A stretch of 64,000 nt of DNA from Armillaria gallica (GCA_037576215.1 JBANDB010000002.1:3844001-3908000), one strand, 5' to 3'. Shown: positions 10,775-23,127, numbered from the stretch's first letter. Numbers and translations are program-made. The notes: a model not told the origin generated them from the letters alone.

Positions 10775-12131
10775 ATGCCAGATGCCAATATGGGCTACTC
10801 GTCCAGAGGTACAGTGCCATGTAATTCTCTGACTTCTGGATCCGTCTTGACAGCCTGATAGAGTCGTTGGTTTATGATCCTGATCAAGATGCAGACGAAA
10901 AACGCGCCGTTCGCAAGGACTACAGATCTCTTACCAAAAATATGGAAGGTGCCTTTTGAGAATCCGTGGTCGCACTATCTATACTGAAATACGCGTTTTT
11001 TTAGAGTATCAGTCTAACCTCGCAAGTTTGAGTATAGAACAGATTGAAAAGGACGTCGGCAAGGCAGACAAGCTCTTCGACAAAGGTACGCGGTGAATGT
11101 CAAGTTATAACTGGTTGATTTCTCACGAGAGAGCCCTTTTGTAGTGAAGGGTCCTCAGGAAGCTACTCTTGATTCTGCCTTCTTACTGATGGCCTCCAAT
11201 CTGGGAGCCCAAAAAGCACGAGCCATGAAGTCCGGAGCAGGCGCCTTCGACGTCGACGAATTTGTTTCAAAGCTCATCACCTTCATGGGTGGGCGCAAGT
11301 TTGGAGATCAGATTCCAGACGATGACTCTGAGATAGACGTAGCGGAGGATGATCCCGACAGTGTTCTCGACTGGGGTAGGATTGGTCGGAAAGCGCTTGC
11401 AAAGAGTCACAGGGTTCCTGCCCTTAGTTTTATGTCAGTGTTTCTCCCTACCTTCAAGGACAGATGATAATGTCAGATTTCAAGGCTTGGGCCACTTTCT
11501 ATCGAGGTCAAAAAACGCGCAGTTGTCAAGCGCGCCAGATTAGAGAAGAATAAAGACGAGCAACGCAAGCCCCAGGAACTGAAAGAAGAAGATATCGCGC
11601 GATCCGAGAATGAGACAACCAAAAATGTGGCACTTGTGAGTTGAATGAGTCATTTCTTTGTTTTTGAATTGACATATATGCAGCTGGAAGGCCTGTTGGG
11701 TGAAGTCAGCCCCATTAACTTATTTCGATTCGTCATCAATCCCCATGACTTCGCCCAGTCAGTGGAGAATATATTTCATCTCTCGTTTTTGATTCGAGAT
11801 GGAAAAGTCGCGCTGGACACAGAGGCTGATGGTGAACCCATGATTTGTAAGGTTCATTATTTATCGTATGATTCGTCTTCATCTCTTGGTCACAGATTTG
11901 TGCGCGCAACCTTCCGATGAGGACTATGAGAATGGCTTGCGAAAGCACCAAATTGTATTGGAATTTGATGAGGCCACATGGAAGGTGAGCTTGTAGTTAC
12001 TGCCGCAAATTACCATCTATCTGATTGGTGAGATCACACAGCGAGCAATAGAAGTCTTTGATATAAAGGAGCCCACGATTCCTCAGAGAGCTGCCGCTCG
12101 GACACGACTTGGAGACAAGTGGTACGGTTGA
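10775..12131 (+). CDS. NSE4: NSE4, kleisin subunit of the SMC5-SMC6 complex
   Basis: The spliced product contains [99 protein letters not shown] and, at the C terminus, [35 protein letters not shown] and [19 protein letters not shown]. This matches Nse4 in order: an N-terminal helix that binds Nse3 and SMC6, a hydrophobic hinge segment, and a conserved C-terminal winged-helix domain that binds SMC5. Nse4 bridges the SMC heads and is essential for recombination-dependent repair. The start at 10775 ([11 protein letters not shown]) needs an intron from 10811 with acceptor at about 10864; an earlier AG acceptor would hit a stop. The N terminus is short compared with many orthologues. At least six introns. 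Confidence 0.9.
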
Positions 12132-12364
12132 TCATAGCCGCGCGACGCCTCCATTATAGGCTCATTCACGACTAATGTTTCTATCTTATATTTACTATCC
12201 TATGGCGGGCTGTACCTTGTACAATTAATAGAATTCTTTCGACCGAGGGAGATGCCGGCTGATAGACGTCATGCTGTCTGTATCGGCAGCTGACTGATCG
12301 TACTGCATTTTTTACTTACCCTTCGCTAGTTCATCATTAGCTCATTCGCAGCATTACTGAAGAT

Positions 12365-14059
12365 ATGAGTATTATTGATCTTCCACCAGAGTTGGTATTG
12401 AAGATTCTGTTGCATGCCTCTGTTGCAGATATTCTCCATTTCACGCGGGTAAGTAAGCGCAGTTCTTGTCCTACACCTCGATCTGATCCTTTATTTCTCC
12501 TCTAGACATGCTCATATCTCAGACAAATATCACTGCACAACAGGCAGATATGGATAAATGCTTGCGACAGTCACATCATTCCCCTCCCCCCGGGAAACAC
12601 TTTGGATAATGTTGACTTGTCAATTTGTCCTTTCTATGCATCACGAGCCATCTCTTTATCTGTCAAATGGAAATCTTTCACTTCCGTTCCTCCTCTGAAA
12701 TTTTCAGAGGCTCGACATCTCTACCATCTACCTTCCTGGGAACCTTGGATACCCCAAGGCCCAGGGACCTTATCACCGACAGTCTGTTACATCCTTCCCG
12801 GAGGTCGGTACGTCCTCCTTGGACGGCTCAGCGAAATGAGAGATATCGCGACTAATGTCGGTATCTACGACCTGAACACTGCTCATGGCCATCTGTTGGA
12901 TTATCCGGGGCGCTTGGACTCCCTTGACTGGGTCAGTACTGATAATGGTGCACATATCACGATAAGCATCCTCCTGACAGTCGCTGAGCGTGGTCCAACC
13001 GTGGCTGATGAAGTGCACAGGTATGTCGATGTGTAGGCCTTATGACATTGAGATAAGCTAATGTACTCCGCAGGCGTTTGAGAATATTCTCTATCGACTG
13101 TTCGACTGCCTTGAGCCAAGATGATTCCTCTCCCAAAATTGTGCAAACAGGAGATATTCGTCTGCCTCCAGGCAGCTTTGCCAGATCCGTCGTTTTACGG
13201 GACTCCGTGGCCTGCCTTCACGGGGGCAGTGAGCTCTTCTTTATCGATGTCAATCTCAAGTCAGGCATCTGTGTATCACCTCGCCCAGAGCGAGCAAACG
13301 GCACACCTAGTACCTCTTCGACCGACGTGGTTCGTCTATTCTCTAGTCCCACACAACAAGTTATAAACGTCAACCTTTGATTATTAGAATTTCGACATCG
13401 ATGATATTTTCCTCCATCCACGTCGTCAGTGTGTGATGCTTCTGACATCCCGTCGAGTCTTCGTCCAGGATTTGTCATGGAATGCCTCCCTCTTTTTGGA
13501 GGTCTTTGATACATCTTCTCTCGAAATGCCGGCTGTTCAAGGGGAGTGGGCTTTTCGGACCTTGAAAACCACAACAATTGCTTCCCTCAACCTCGTGGAC
13601 ATCCTGTGGAAAGATCATCAGATGATCCGACTCATTGATTCTAACATCACTGCATTCGAAGTGTTCTCTCGAGCCGTCGAACGAAACGAGAACGAATATG
13701 AGGAAGCAGACGATGAAATCAAGCTTAAGCTCTATACCTACCTCATTGACGAGGAAAGCTGGACATTAGTCTCTGAAAAGCCCAGTATATCCATACTGGC
13801 CGAGGGAACCTTCACGTATCGACTCATCATCTCGAAAGCTCCCTCAGGTCAATCCGCCATGTTCATGAATCTGTACGCGGAGAAGCATCGGGTATATATT
13901 CTCTATTCCCTGGCAATGGGAGACGGTCCCATCGATGATCTGAGAAGCCTACAACTGCCCGACGGTATTCGCTTGACGTCGTCAGCATTAGCCTTCGATG
14001 ATGTTTCTGGGACCTTGATTACTTACGCAAAAGGACATCTGTTAAGTATTCAATATTAA
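12365..14059 (+). CDS. F-box protein
   Basis: The N terminus, MSIIDLPPELVLKILLHASV followed by ADILHFTR and TCSYLRQI, is a clear F-box: LPPEL, a hydrophobic helix, then a C-x2-L-R segment. It would bind Skp1 in an SCF ubiquitin ligase. The remaining roughly 500 residues form beta-rich stretches such as LPGGRYVLLGRLSEMRDI, LSWNASLFLEVFDTSSLEMP and LTSSALAFDDVSGTLITYA, like the degenerate beta-propeller seen in many agaricomycete F-box proteins; no classical WD dipeptides are visible. The substrate is unknown. Introns were inferred after FTR (about 12448), near 13022 and near 13335. The 3' end is an uninterrupted frame from about 13387 to the stop at 14057-14059. Confidence 0.78.
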
Positions 14060-14221
14060 TAAAAGGTTCAGTGTCGTAAGGCCTAATGAGTCCTTGGATA
14101 TTCCTTTTCAAACCCCAGCTATATACTCGAAAGATACCATGATAGGTGGACGGCGTATTACTATACATATAAAGAATTTCCTAGTTCCATAGCATAACAT
14201 AAATAATCTCCAAGTGCGCCA

Positions 14222-17200
14222 TTATGATAATAGTGATGAGTCGATACCAAGCGGTAACATTGTCGTATTGCTGAGGGCAACTTTTTGCCATGACTTCGTT
14301 TGCAGCTTAATGTACAATCAGACATAGATAACAAGGACCGTGTACTCATACGCACATGTTCCAAGGCTTCATCCACAGACAAAAGGTTCATATGGTCTGG
14401 TACATTGTTTTCATTCTGTCAATTGGAGTTAGCGAACATTAGCAGCCAAGTTGTAGAAATACTGACGAATCTTGCTTCATCTAGATCTCGGAAATGTAAG
14501 CGAAGATCCAAGGGGATTTGAGAAGGGAGGATCAAGACGTGAACTGTCGGTTGGTAAGGGCGATCATCAGCAACAAGTTTCGCTAATGACTGCATATAGG
14601 GACCTGGTCAGTAACCAATAATTTGCATAAAATGACTACACACTTGGGCGACAGAAATTGCCAGCCTGATGTTTTGTCTTTGTGTCCGTGCATCTTGTCC
14701 AACCAGCACAAAGAGTTCCCAGACGCAATCAACTACAAATACCGAAGCTGTTGGGGACTGCTGTGTAAAGGAAGAGATTCTTGAAACCTAAGTAAGTATC
14801 AGTTAAGGCTGTCAAATAAATGATGCAAAAAAATTACTGCATCTTCACGACGGGTAGCATTGACATGCCAGACCCTAGGTTCGATATGAGAAGCAGAGCT
14901 TCTCCACTTCCAATAATCAGCTTGAGCGTAGTCATCCTCTCCGAGTATCATCCAAAACATATTATCATCATCGCCTTCATCGTTGGAAAGCTCTACGACA
15001 TCTGATCCCAGGGTTTTCGCGTAGCGCATTGCCGCCTGGTGTTCTTTGGCAAGTGAACCACAACCGTGCCAAACATAGATAGTTCCGAGAACGGATACGC
15101 AGTAGCTAAATCCAGAACACAGATTTCTGATACTCTTGATGATTGAATTAAGTAGAGATAAAACTAGTTGTAGGGAGGACGTACCAGATCGAGTTCATCA
15201 ATAATGATACCATCACCGATCTGACGCACAATATGCATGGTGGTATTCTCTGCGGTCCAATGAGTCCTACTGCCCTGGACAGCAATCAGACATGAAGATT
15301 CTAATACTTGGAAATAGCATACTTGTCTGATAGCTACTTGATTTTCTAGTACTTGCAGAAGCTCTGCAGGTTCTGCATATTGAGGAATAATGATCTGCAT
15401 AGATAAGGAATATCAGCGAGGCAGTAGCATTATGAGATGAAGAACCTACGTAGTTAGATCCATAACGAGACGCCAGTTCCTTCAATTTCTGTTCTTCTTT
15501 CTCATTGAACTGACTTGCTCTCCCCTGCCAAGCCCAAACTGTCGTTGATGCAAGCCCACTTGACTTAGATTTAGAACGATGGACAATGGCAAGGACCTCA
15601 GTATCGTAAAATACAAGAGGATCCTGAGTTACGACAGTCGCAGAACTACCTGATATGATCAAAACATCGACGGATATCGTGCTAATGCTTCGATCCTGGC
15701 GGATTGTCGATGATTTAGAGATCAAGCGACCGATATCAACATGGGGGAGCGGTTCGTCAGTATAGTCTGTGTCGAAATTCGAGAGGATTCGTTGGGAGAA
15801 TGAATATTCACGTACCAAGCTGCACAATGTCGTTTGGGATATTTTTTAAACGCGACGAGTCTTCATTGCTGAGACGGGCATCACCCGACCCTATAACTTC
15901 AACAATACCTCGTGAAAGAGTTCCCGTAGGCGAGGAAGTTGGTGTCGCCTCCTCTTTCAAGGGAGGCATTGCAATAGCTGAGTATCTTTCATAACTTGAT
16001 CTACGCTTCTCTGCTGGGGGAATGGGTTGAGGGCTCAACCTCGGGTGTCCAGTCGACGAAGATCGTTCATGTATCTCGGCAGGAGGAGGTGCCGCTATTT
16101 CGGATCCAACGACGGAAGTATTTTCGTTGAAGGCTTGAGCGACATCCATGACCGTAGCTCTATTCCCAGAAATAGGAATGCGTGAATGTCGAGAAGGTCC
16201 AGGCGAATTGGGGCTGCTGGGTGACGGAATCGAGACAGTAGTTGATGCAGGTCTTAAAGCCGTCAAATCTTCATTGGGGGAACGGAGTGATGGAAATTTT
16301 GGTTTAGCGTCAATGCTAACTTCTGTAGGCGCCAAGCCAGGTAAAGCTTTACGACCCACCATCCTTTTGACTGGTTCCGGTGCTGAAGGGGTGCGAGACG
16401 CCGCTTTGACGCCGATGACGGTGTCGCTGGTCCAGCGATCTGCGACTCGTGAACCATTAGAAGGGTGTCCTGCTGGAGAACGTGCCGTTGGAGAAATGGG
16501 ACGCCCTTTGGTCTCAGGCGATGAACCAGGTACATCTAATCCTGGCGTATCAATGGGATGTGGAGACGTGCTGGTTACTGCAGAATTTGCACTAGGTGCT
16601 ACTTCTGTAAGACTCGAAGGCTCTTCGACTAATACCCTAGGTTCTGACGATTTGGCTTTGCGTGGCTTCTTCGCTCTTTCTTTCGTTGGCTGTAAACCAA
16701 AAAGAATAGAATGTGCAATGCGTGAATTATAGAGTGAATATTGGAGATCCACGTGAACATAAAACAAGTAAACAGATAGAAAAGTAAACACCGTAAGCAA
16801 CACCCGACGCAATCATCACCAAAATGAACGCACATGAACCAGAGGCTTGCTGGACAACACTGGTGCCTCCTTGCTTCCGGTACGATGCACTCCAAGCTCA
16901 TCGACGGCGGTAAAAGAAACGGACTTGTCCTCCGCTGAGGAAGGCTGAAATATCATCATGGTGGTGGCGGATCCTACTCCCGGTGTGCCTAGACCCGGTG
17001 TACCTTTTCGAGGAGGGTCAACTCGTGCAGGAGGAGAAGCCGCAGGGGTGCGCAGAGAGGGCAGAGAAGGCACAGTCCTGAGTTCCCTGGAATCGAATCC
17101 TCTCGTTGGTGTCTCTGTAGGACCCACCGTACGTGCTTTCCGCATGGGAGGAGCTTGGGGTGACGTGGAAGGCGACGTTTCTCTTATGGTGTCAGGCTGC

Positions 17201-18786
17201 CAACGGTCAAGAACTGACGCCTTCCGACCATTTCCTGTGCGATGAGCCTCGAGAGGTGGGGGAGAGCTAGAACCTTCGAGGTTTTTGCTAGCCTTCACCA
17301 TGTTCTGCACGAAACCTCGCCCTTGCAGCCTACTTATGCTCGGGGTAGGGTCTTTCGGAGGAGGCGCCTTTAAGAATGCAGGGGACGGGCTCAAAGATGT
17401 AGGTATCTGCGGCCCCAGCGACAGACGAGGCACCGGTTGGATCGGCCGGGCCAATGACGGCGTGGTAACTGAGGAGGTCCTCGTGGAAGGGGAAGAGGGC
17501 GTGGAGAGCCGGCCAGTTGAATAAGGGCGGGGAGGAGGAGAAGATGGCATCTGTGAGGGAGTGCTTAATGATTTCTCTGGTATCGGTGCGCTAGAGGACG
17601 GAGCGGAAGAGATAGAGCTCAAAGAGGCACGAGCTCTCGCAACATGCGAAGGACCAGAGGGTGTACTCATTGTGCGATCCCTACTTCCAGTTTTCTGGGG
17701 AGAGACAGACCGTTCCCGTTCCTGCATCTGCTCCACCTGGAACTTCACGTTATTGGAACGAGACGATGCACTTATCGTGCGATCCCGGCTTCCAGTCTTC
17801 TGAGGCGACACGGAACGTTCTCTTTCGTGAGCCTGTTCCACCTTGAACTTCACACTAGCGGGAGGTTGAGACGGGGTGCTGACTGTACGAACTCGCATTG
17901 CGGATTTCTGCGGTGACACAGAACGCTCCCTTTCCTGTGCGCGTTCGACTTGATGCGTCACAGTGTTTGCAGGGCGGGACGGCGTGCTTATCGTACGGTC
18001 TCGGCTCCCGGTCTTTTGAGGGGACACAGAGCGTTCTCTTTCATTGACATGCGAAGCCGCAGACGGGGTGCTAGGCCTCCGGGTCCGTGTGTCGCTGGGG
18101 GTGACAGCCCGCTGAGAACCCTTCCCACCATGTACCATGCCAGGCATGGCAACTCCGCCACTTCCGAATACTGGATGGGGGGCATCAATCTTGGTCCGCT
18201 GTTCGAACTGTGTCGGATCGTGTGCATCCTGCTGGGGGGCATGTTTATTGAGCCTAGGACCAGTAGCCCGTCCGCCAATAAATGCGGCCAAAGAAATTGG
18301 CTCGGCTTTGTGAGCAGAAGAAGGAAATGATTGTTTGGATGAAGAGGGAGAGGGAATAGGTTCGTCACGGATTGGGGGTGTTCCACTGCCCATGAGTTTG
18401 CGTAGAGTGGCGACCTGGCTCTGCTGGCGCTCGGATATTGATTTCGTATCGTCAACGTCAGACGGAGTGCTGTCTTTCAAAGACGCGATATAGTCCTGGT
18501 TCTTGGCTAAAAGGAAGGTTTGAGTTCGTTATCATCATCCAACGAGGGAGGAGGTACCCAAATCTGTGCTATTGTGGCGGCTGCCATATCCAGTACCTCT
18601 ACTTCTACGTTGCCTTGCTAGCCGTGAAGCTGCAATTTCCTGCTCGAGCTTCCTCTGTTCCGCCTCTTCATCTGCATCAACTTGCTGCTGCATGGCCTTG
18701 ATTTTGCTCGCCCATTCCGCTAAGCCATCTTCTGGCTTGGGTATTTCGCCAGAGCGAAACCGGGTTATATTTGAGGTCGAGGTCAT
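14222..18786 (-). CDS. Large DUF4045/gelsolin-repeat protein (villin-like)
   Basis: The start MTSTSNITRFRSGEIPKPED lies at 18786 and is followed by a coiled-coil-like KIKAMQQQVDADEEAEQRKL. A disordered region of roughly 850 residues rich in Ser, Pro and Thr comes next, with four near-identical repeats of about 36 residues. The C-terminal third carries gelsolin-type modules: VFYDTEVLAIVHRSKSKSSG, TTVWAWQGRASQFNEKEEQK, GTIYVWHGCGSLAKEHQAAM, VWELFVLVGQDARTQRQNIR. A final module ends LQTKSWQKVALSNTTMLPLG before the stop at 14222-14224. Gelsolin domains bind actin and polyphosphoinositides. Fungal proteins of this DUF4045 layout are thought to act at the cortex or septum, but this is little studied. 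An ORF that seems to begin with a membrane segment near 16812 is read-through of the intron between PLVH (about 16833) and PTKERAKK (about 16690). Confidence 0.75.
17641..18043 (-). repeat. Four in-frame repeats in the gelsolin-repeat gene
   Basis: Four tandem units of about 36 codons each begin ERERSVSPQK and continue with variants of TGSRDRTISTPS. The unit starts are near 18043, 17935, 17827 and 17722; the last copy is partial. Each unit carries SP and TP sites and an R-x-x-S site, so the array could be phosphorylated. Copy 2 is the most divergent (SAMRVRTVST). The DNA copies have diverged more than the protein, which suggests selection on the motif. Confidence 0.85.
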
Positions 18787-19016
18787 CAACGTGTATGTGC
18801 GAACGAGAAACCGAGGTGGTGGCGAGGCGTTGTGATTCCGATGAACCTTCCTTACGGCACGTGGCCAACTTCAAAAACTAGGGAAAATGCCGGTAAACAG
18901 GCCGAGTTCTCAAAACCATACTTCGACTTATGTATGGCTTACGGCCACTGCTTCAAGGTTAAAATGAATCGTCCACGTTGAATAACTTAATGTGGTTTAA
19001 AAACCCAACGCTGTAG

Positions 19017-19980
19017 CTAACCTAGCAATATAAAAGTAGTAGCAACCCCCGCCAACATCAACGCGCCACCTAATCCCTGGGAGATTCCCGAGTTTGCTTG
19101 CTCAGTAGATGTGAACACGCCACTAACAGCGGTCTGCGACACATTTTCCGGAACACTTCCATCTATAATGAACATGTCTAGAGTGAGCTTTTGGTCTGTA
19201 CGGGTAATTTCTGTGTACTAACCGATAAACGAGTCTCCACACAGTTGTGTAGCCTCGCTGTCAATTTGCGAGACAACGTCAGGGAAAGCTTCTCTAGCCA
19301 GTGTAAATCCCTCCTTAATGCAACTCGTGCATGCCAGGTTTTCCACGCCCGACTGTATGAGCTTCTGCGCGTCATCAGTAATATTGAAGAAACTCAAGTC
19401 GTCCAGCGTGAACTGTCCAATCACGCTTTCGAGATCCGACAAGGTCTTCGCCGCACAATATTCGTTGGAAGAAGTGCTAGACAAAATCTGTCAGATTATT
19501 CCAACGTGATGCAGTTGTTTTATAGGGAACATACTCAAACAAACAGGCGATATTTCTCGCGGTCGGATACGTCTGCTTCACGGCATTGAGCACGATGTCT
19601 CGAACATCCAACGGGGCTCCGACACTAGCGAGCTCTTGGGTACATCCCGTAGTCACGTTCGTCACCATTGCCTCGATCGATTCGTCCGAACATGACCCTT
19701 GAGAGCAGAGGCCCGATAGCCAGTTGTTTATGGTATCGGGAATCGACTTGTCTGTGCCAACAACAAAAGAGAGGAGCGCCGACGGGTTCATACATGCTGA
19801 ATCGGGGGATGTCAGCAACGATTTTAATGAGTCCGTGCAGTTCGATGATAGTGAGATCCTACAGGACAAAAACATTTGATTATTGTTTCCCTTCGGCATC
19901 CAAAAGAGTACTCACGACTGAGCAGAAACCATCCCAGCACCTACAACGGCAAGGAAAATAAAATTCGTACGACCAAGCAT
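19017..19980 (-). CDS. Secreted, Cys-rich, GPI-anchor-type cell surface protein (copy 1)
   Basis: Starts MLGRTNFIFLAVVGAGMVSA, a classical signal peptide. The mature part has evenly spaced Cys (SNCTDS, DSACMN, GLCSQGSCSDES, TTGCTQEL, NIACLFE, YCAAKT, LACTSCIKEGF, TQLCGD) and several N-x-S/T sites. The C terminus runs SVPENVSQTAVSGVFTS into a hydrophobic tail (GGALMLAGVATTFILLG) that ends at the stop 19017-19019, the usual layout of a GPI signal. Four coding exons were inferred. No enzyme motif is visible. Copy 2 next door, on the same strand, has the same order of Cys blocks (GPCSNDT, TSGCGTEL, ILCLQE, VTCSNCTKAAY, SQCGEAF), so the two arose by tandem duplication. Function unknown; a cell-wall or adhesion role is only a guess. 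Confidence 0.75.
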
Positions 19981-20474
19981 ACTGTAGAAAACGGTGAAGG
20001 CGGTGAAGAAATAGAGGGCGAGATCGCTGAAGAAGAATAAATGGAAAAGTCAAGGAGCGACTCGCAAGAGATGGAAGGAAAAAGAAAGACTGGCCGTCCA
20101 AGGGCGTCTCGGGCAATCTTATATATCGATAACCGTGTGCACTTCCAATGATTCGGGTTGATGATCGTGCATTGTCCTAACAACAAATAAACCCACTGAC
20201 AAATCAAAGGCGATGCAGGTTGCCTGCTGGTGACTATGATCAACCAATGACATTACCAGGCTTGAGTGCCAGTGCCAGTGCAGAGGGAAGGCGCCCATTG
20301 GTGATATTCGCTCCAAACAATGTTCCCATTCAGGGCTCGATGTGCAACACGTTTCCGAACCAGCCCTTCATGACTGTCGCGTTGCATTGCTGATTCTATC
20401 AGAGTCAAAAGAAATTTATATAGGAATTTCAGTACAAAGCGGTTTTGATAAAAATCTCATCTCCGCTCCCGCAT
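19981..20474. other. Intergenic region between the tandem GPI-protein genes
   Basis: About 490 bp holding the promoter of copy 1 and the 3' UTR of copy 2, which are on the same strand. A TATATAT-like stretch lies near 20118, about 140 bp upstream of the copy 1 start, and could be a core promoter element. No gene was seen. Confidence 0.4.
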
Positions 20475-21410
20475 TTACGCGAGTGTTACCACCATAAGAG
20501 TAATTAAGCTTGTGCTTATTGTGAAACCAATTTGCATAGCATTTGTCGGAGCACCGCTATTCTGATTAGAGGCACCTTGAGCAGTTTCAGTGATCCCGGA
20601 AGGAGAAGAGCCGTCTGGAGAAAATGAAAGCTGTTCGTGAGGATTGAGGCAAAAAGATGTGCTCACCAGTGAAAGCCTCTCCACATTGACTTTGGATGGA
20701 TTCCGTATCGTTGCTAACCAATGCAGGGTATGCCTCTTGCAAGATATTGTAAGCCGCCTTCGTACAATTCGAGCAAGTGACGTTGCTTGGAAGGTTACTG
20801 ATCTTGGCTTGTCCCCCGAGAAAAGATACGATACTATTGACGCTGAGGGTGCCGACAGAGCTCTCTATGCCTCTGAGCGTTTCAGTAACGCAATATGTAT
20901 CGGAACTATTCTAACACAGTCAGCAACAAAACACATACCAGAGCATGAGTGACTTGCTCTTGTAAACATAATATCCTGCGGACGGTGGGATATGCTTCTT
21001 GAGCCATCACAGTGTTTTGCTCAGTATCGCTCGTGTTGAGGCCGATGGTAGCTAATTCTGTGCCACACCCGGAAGTGAGATTCCCCACTACTGCAGCAAC
21101 AGTATCGTTGCTGCAAGGTCCGACCGAGCAAACATTGGATACCCATGTATTGACGGGGTCTACAATTGAGGTGTTTCCGTTCCCGAACAGAGGAATCAGC
21201 GTTGACAAGCTGAGGCAGATTGAAGCTTCCGGATCTGCAGACACTGCAGACAATGCGGCAACGCAACCGGTAGATAGTCCGAGTCTGATGATGCACACGA
21301 AAGCTATTGAGACCGACATTCAAATGTATGTCAATGTCGACTTACTGTGCTGATACAAGAGTTGCTCCCAGCGCAGCAGAGGCAGAAAACAGAGCGAAGA
21401 AAGAGAACAT
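20475..21410 (-). CDS. Secreted, Cys-rich, GPI-anchor-type cell surface protein (copy 2)
   Basis: Begins MFSFFALFSASAALGATLVS, a signal peptide, followed by an intron. The next block reads VDPVNTWVSNVCSVGPCSND, GNLTSGCGTELATIGLNTSD and EAYPTVRRILCLQE, aligning with the same positions of copy 1 (INNWLSGLCSQGSCSDES, TTGCTQELASVGAPLDVRD, QTYPTARNIACLFE). The second half (YCVTETLRGIESSVGTLS, SNLPSNVTCSNCTKAAY, SIQSQCGEAF) also aligns. The tail DGSSPSGITETAQGAS then IGFTISTSLITLMVVTLA fits a GPI attachment signal. The products are wall or plasma-membrane surface candidates of unknown role. Identity between copies is moderate, so the duplication is not recent. Confidence 0.75.
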
Positions 21411-21845
21411 GGAGGCAGCTGTCCAAGGTCGACTGCGCTTCCATTCATCAATACCTGATCCTTGCATGCAGGTACCGCATCTTTCATGTGGCTATAGGCA
21501 GGCGTGTGAGTGAGGAAGTTGTGGAGCTAAAACCGGAGCAGAATGCCTTGAAAGGCAGCCAAGTAGCTTGGGGACGGGCAAAGTGATGATTAATCGAGCG
21601 GTGACCCAGGAAAACCAAAGGCGCAGCAGCAATTGAATGGTCATTGGGTCCTATTGCAAGCGGGTCAAGACTCGATTGAGCATCATGATCATGATGGCGG
21701 TAAGTATCAAGATTTTGCCGGCGGCAGTGATTGGATCCCTTCCCTTCAGCCATCGACGTACCAAGCGACGGCTAGGGTATTTCTGCTGCTTGCACGGCTG
21801 CCTCATCGCTCACTTTGCTTACAGGTGCTGCACTCAGCACCGGGG
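21411..21845. promoter_or_regulatory. Divergent upstream region of GPI protein copy 2 and the coiled-coil gene
   Basis: About 435 bp between the two start codons. An open frame runs into the plus-strand gene from 21633, but its translation up to 21846 has low-complexity, UTR-like character (SIEHHDHDGGKYQDF). I therefore treat this part as promoter and 5' UTR. Confidence 0.35.
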
Positions 21846-23127
21846 ATGTCTTTCATCCACTCGGCACCATCAAGCGATCTCCAGAATATCCCTTCGCTGG
21901 ACGCCCTAGCGCGTTCAACAGCTCTTGCAAGAAGGCAGAGACACCGTAGCGAGGCTATGGTCGCTCCGTTGGCATCTTCTACGAATATACCAAGTCCTGA
22001 TAGCTCTCTTCTCTCCGATACCAACGTACCATTCTACGCGACGATGGGCGCGTCAAAATCCAAGATCCTTGAACCAATACGTGAAAGAACTATGTCTGCT
22101 TGTCAGGATGCTATATCACCTCTCTCTTTCCATCTGTCGTCCAAGAAGGATCCTGTATTTGTCGCCTTTTCGTCATCAATATCTACGAACACAGACCCAG
22201 CCAATACTTGCATTACGATGTCGCTCTGTGACCAAGTCTTCACCTATAACTTGCAATGTCTGCAGCCTGATCCGAGGGAAATCATCGAGTTGCTGAAACT
22301 TACCGCCAGCGACAAGGGAAACTGGGTACTCGTAGGTGCCCACTACCGACGCATTGGGAACCCTTTAGCGTCTATCGCAGTGATGACCGCTCTGTTAGAA
22401 GGTATTCATCATGATGTTTGTTAACTTTGACGCGTTGCTAACTACCGTTCTTCCTTTAGAAATGACCAGGAATCAGATTCCTGATGCAGATCTCAAACCT
22501 GCCTTCCTCTTCCTTGCCAGCTGCGAAACCGAACTAGCTAAAAAGATGAAACTGAATGATGCCGTTAGCGCTGCCCAGCATTTCCAAAACGCTCAGAAGT
22601 GGCTACAGAAGGTGTATGGCACCTTTTCAGACAACAACGCGACGGTGGAATCGTTAAAGGCGCCCGTACACGTTGCGCGCCAGCCGGTATCTCAGCCCCA
22701 ATCGAAGCCACCAAAGAACACAAAGAATAAATTTCAGAATAATTCCCTCACCGATCCTCGCCAACATGCGAAATTGCCTCCGAGACCACCAGGTCCTCAT
22801 CAGAAAATCTTGCAACGAGAGATTGACTCTCTCAGAGACCGGCAGTCAATGCAGGCCAGTCTTCTTTCGGAAGTCCGCTCCTGCAAGCGGCAGTTGGAGG
22901 ATGATATCATCTATGAACGGGAAACTCGTCGGCGCATGGAACGAGAGCTTGATGTTCTTCGAAGGGAACGGGATTCGGCTAGGCGGTCTGAAGCGTATGC
23001 AGTGGAACAGATGATGAAGGAAACAGAAACTCGACGAAGGATGGAAGAAATCGTAGACAGGGAGAGGCAGCTGAGGCGGGAAACTGAAGGAAGGTTGTAC
23101 ATCTCAGAGTACAGTCTGGATGCATAA
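21846..23127 (+). CDS. Conserved-looking protein with C-terminal coiled coil, function unknown
   Basis: The likely start is MSFIHSAPSSDLQNIPSLD at 21846. The frame continues SALARRQ-type basic residues and an alpha-helical middle (PREIIELLKLTASDKGNWVL, GNPLASIAVMTALLE). One intron (about 22402-22459) follows, then MTRNQIPDADLKPAFLFLAS, a helical repeat-like ELAKKMKLNDAVSAAQHFQN, and a long C-terminal coiled coil full of R and E (YERETRRRMERELDVLRRER, KETETRRRMEEIVDRERQLR). The coiled coil suggests self-association or a scaffold. Related agaricomycete proteins probably exist, but I do not recognise a named family. An upstream in-frame start at 21633 is possible. Confidence 0.65.

Noticed and set aside
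16148..16732. 194-residue plus-strand open frame
   Set aside because: Antisense to the gelsolin-repeat coding region; its length follows from the codon bias and Ser/Pro composition of the opposite strand.
15808..16812. Open frame starting with an apparent N-terminal membrane helix (MRRVLLTVFTFLSVYLFY)
   Set aside because: The hydrophobic start is the translation of an intron ending TTTACAG at about 16691. The real protein joins PLVH to PTKERAKK as part of the gelsolin-repeat gene.
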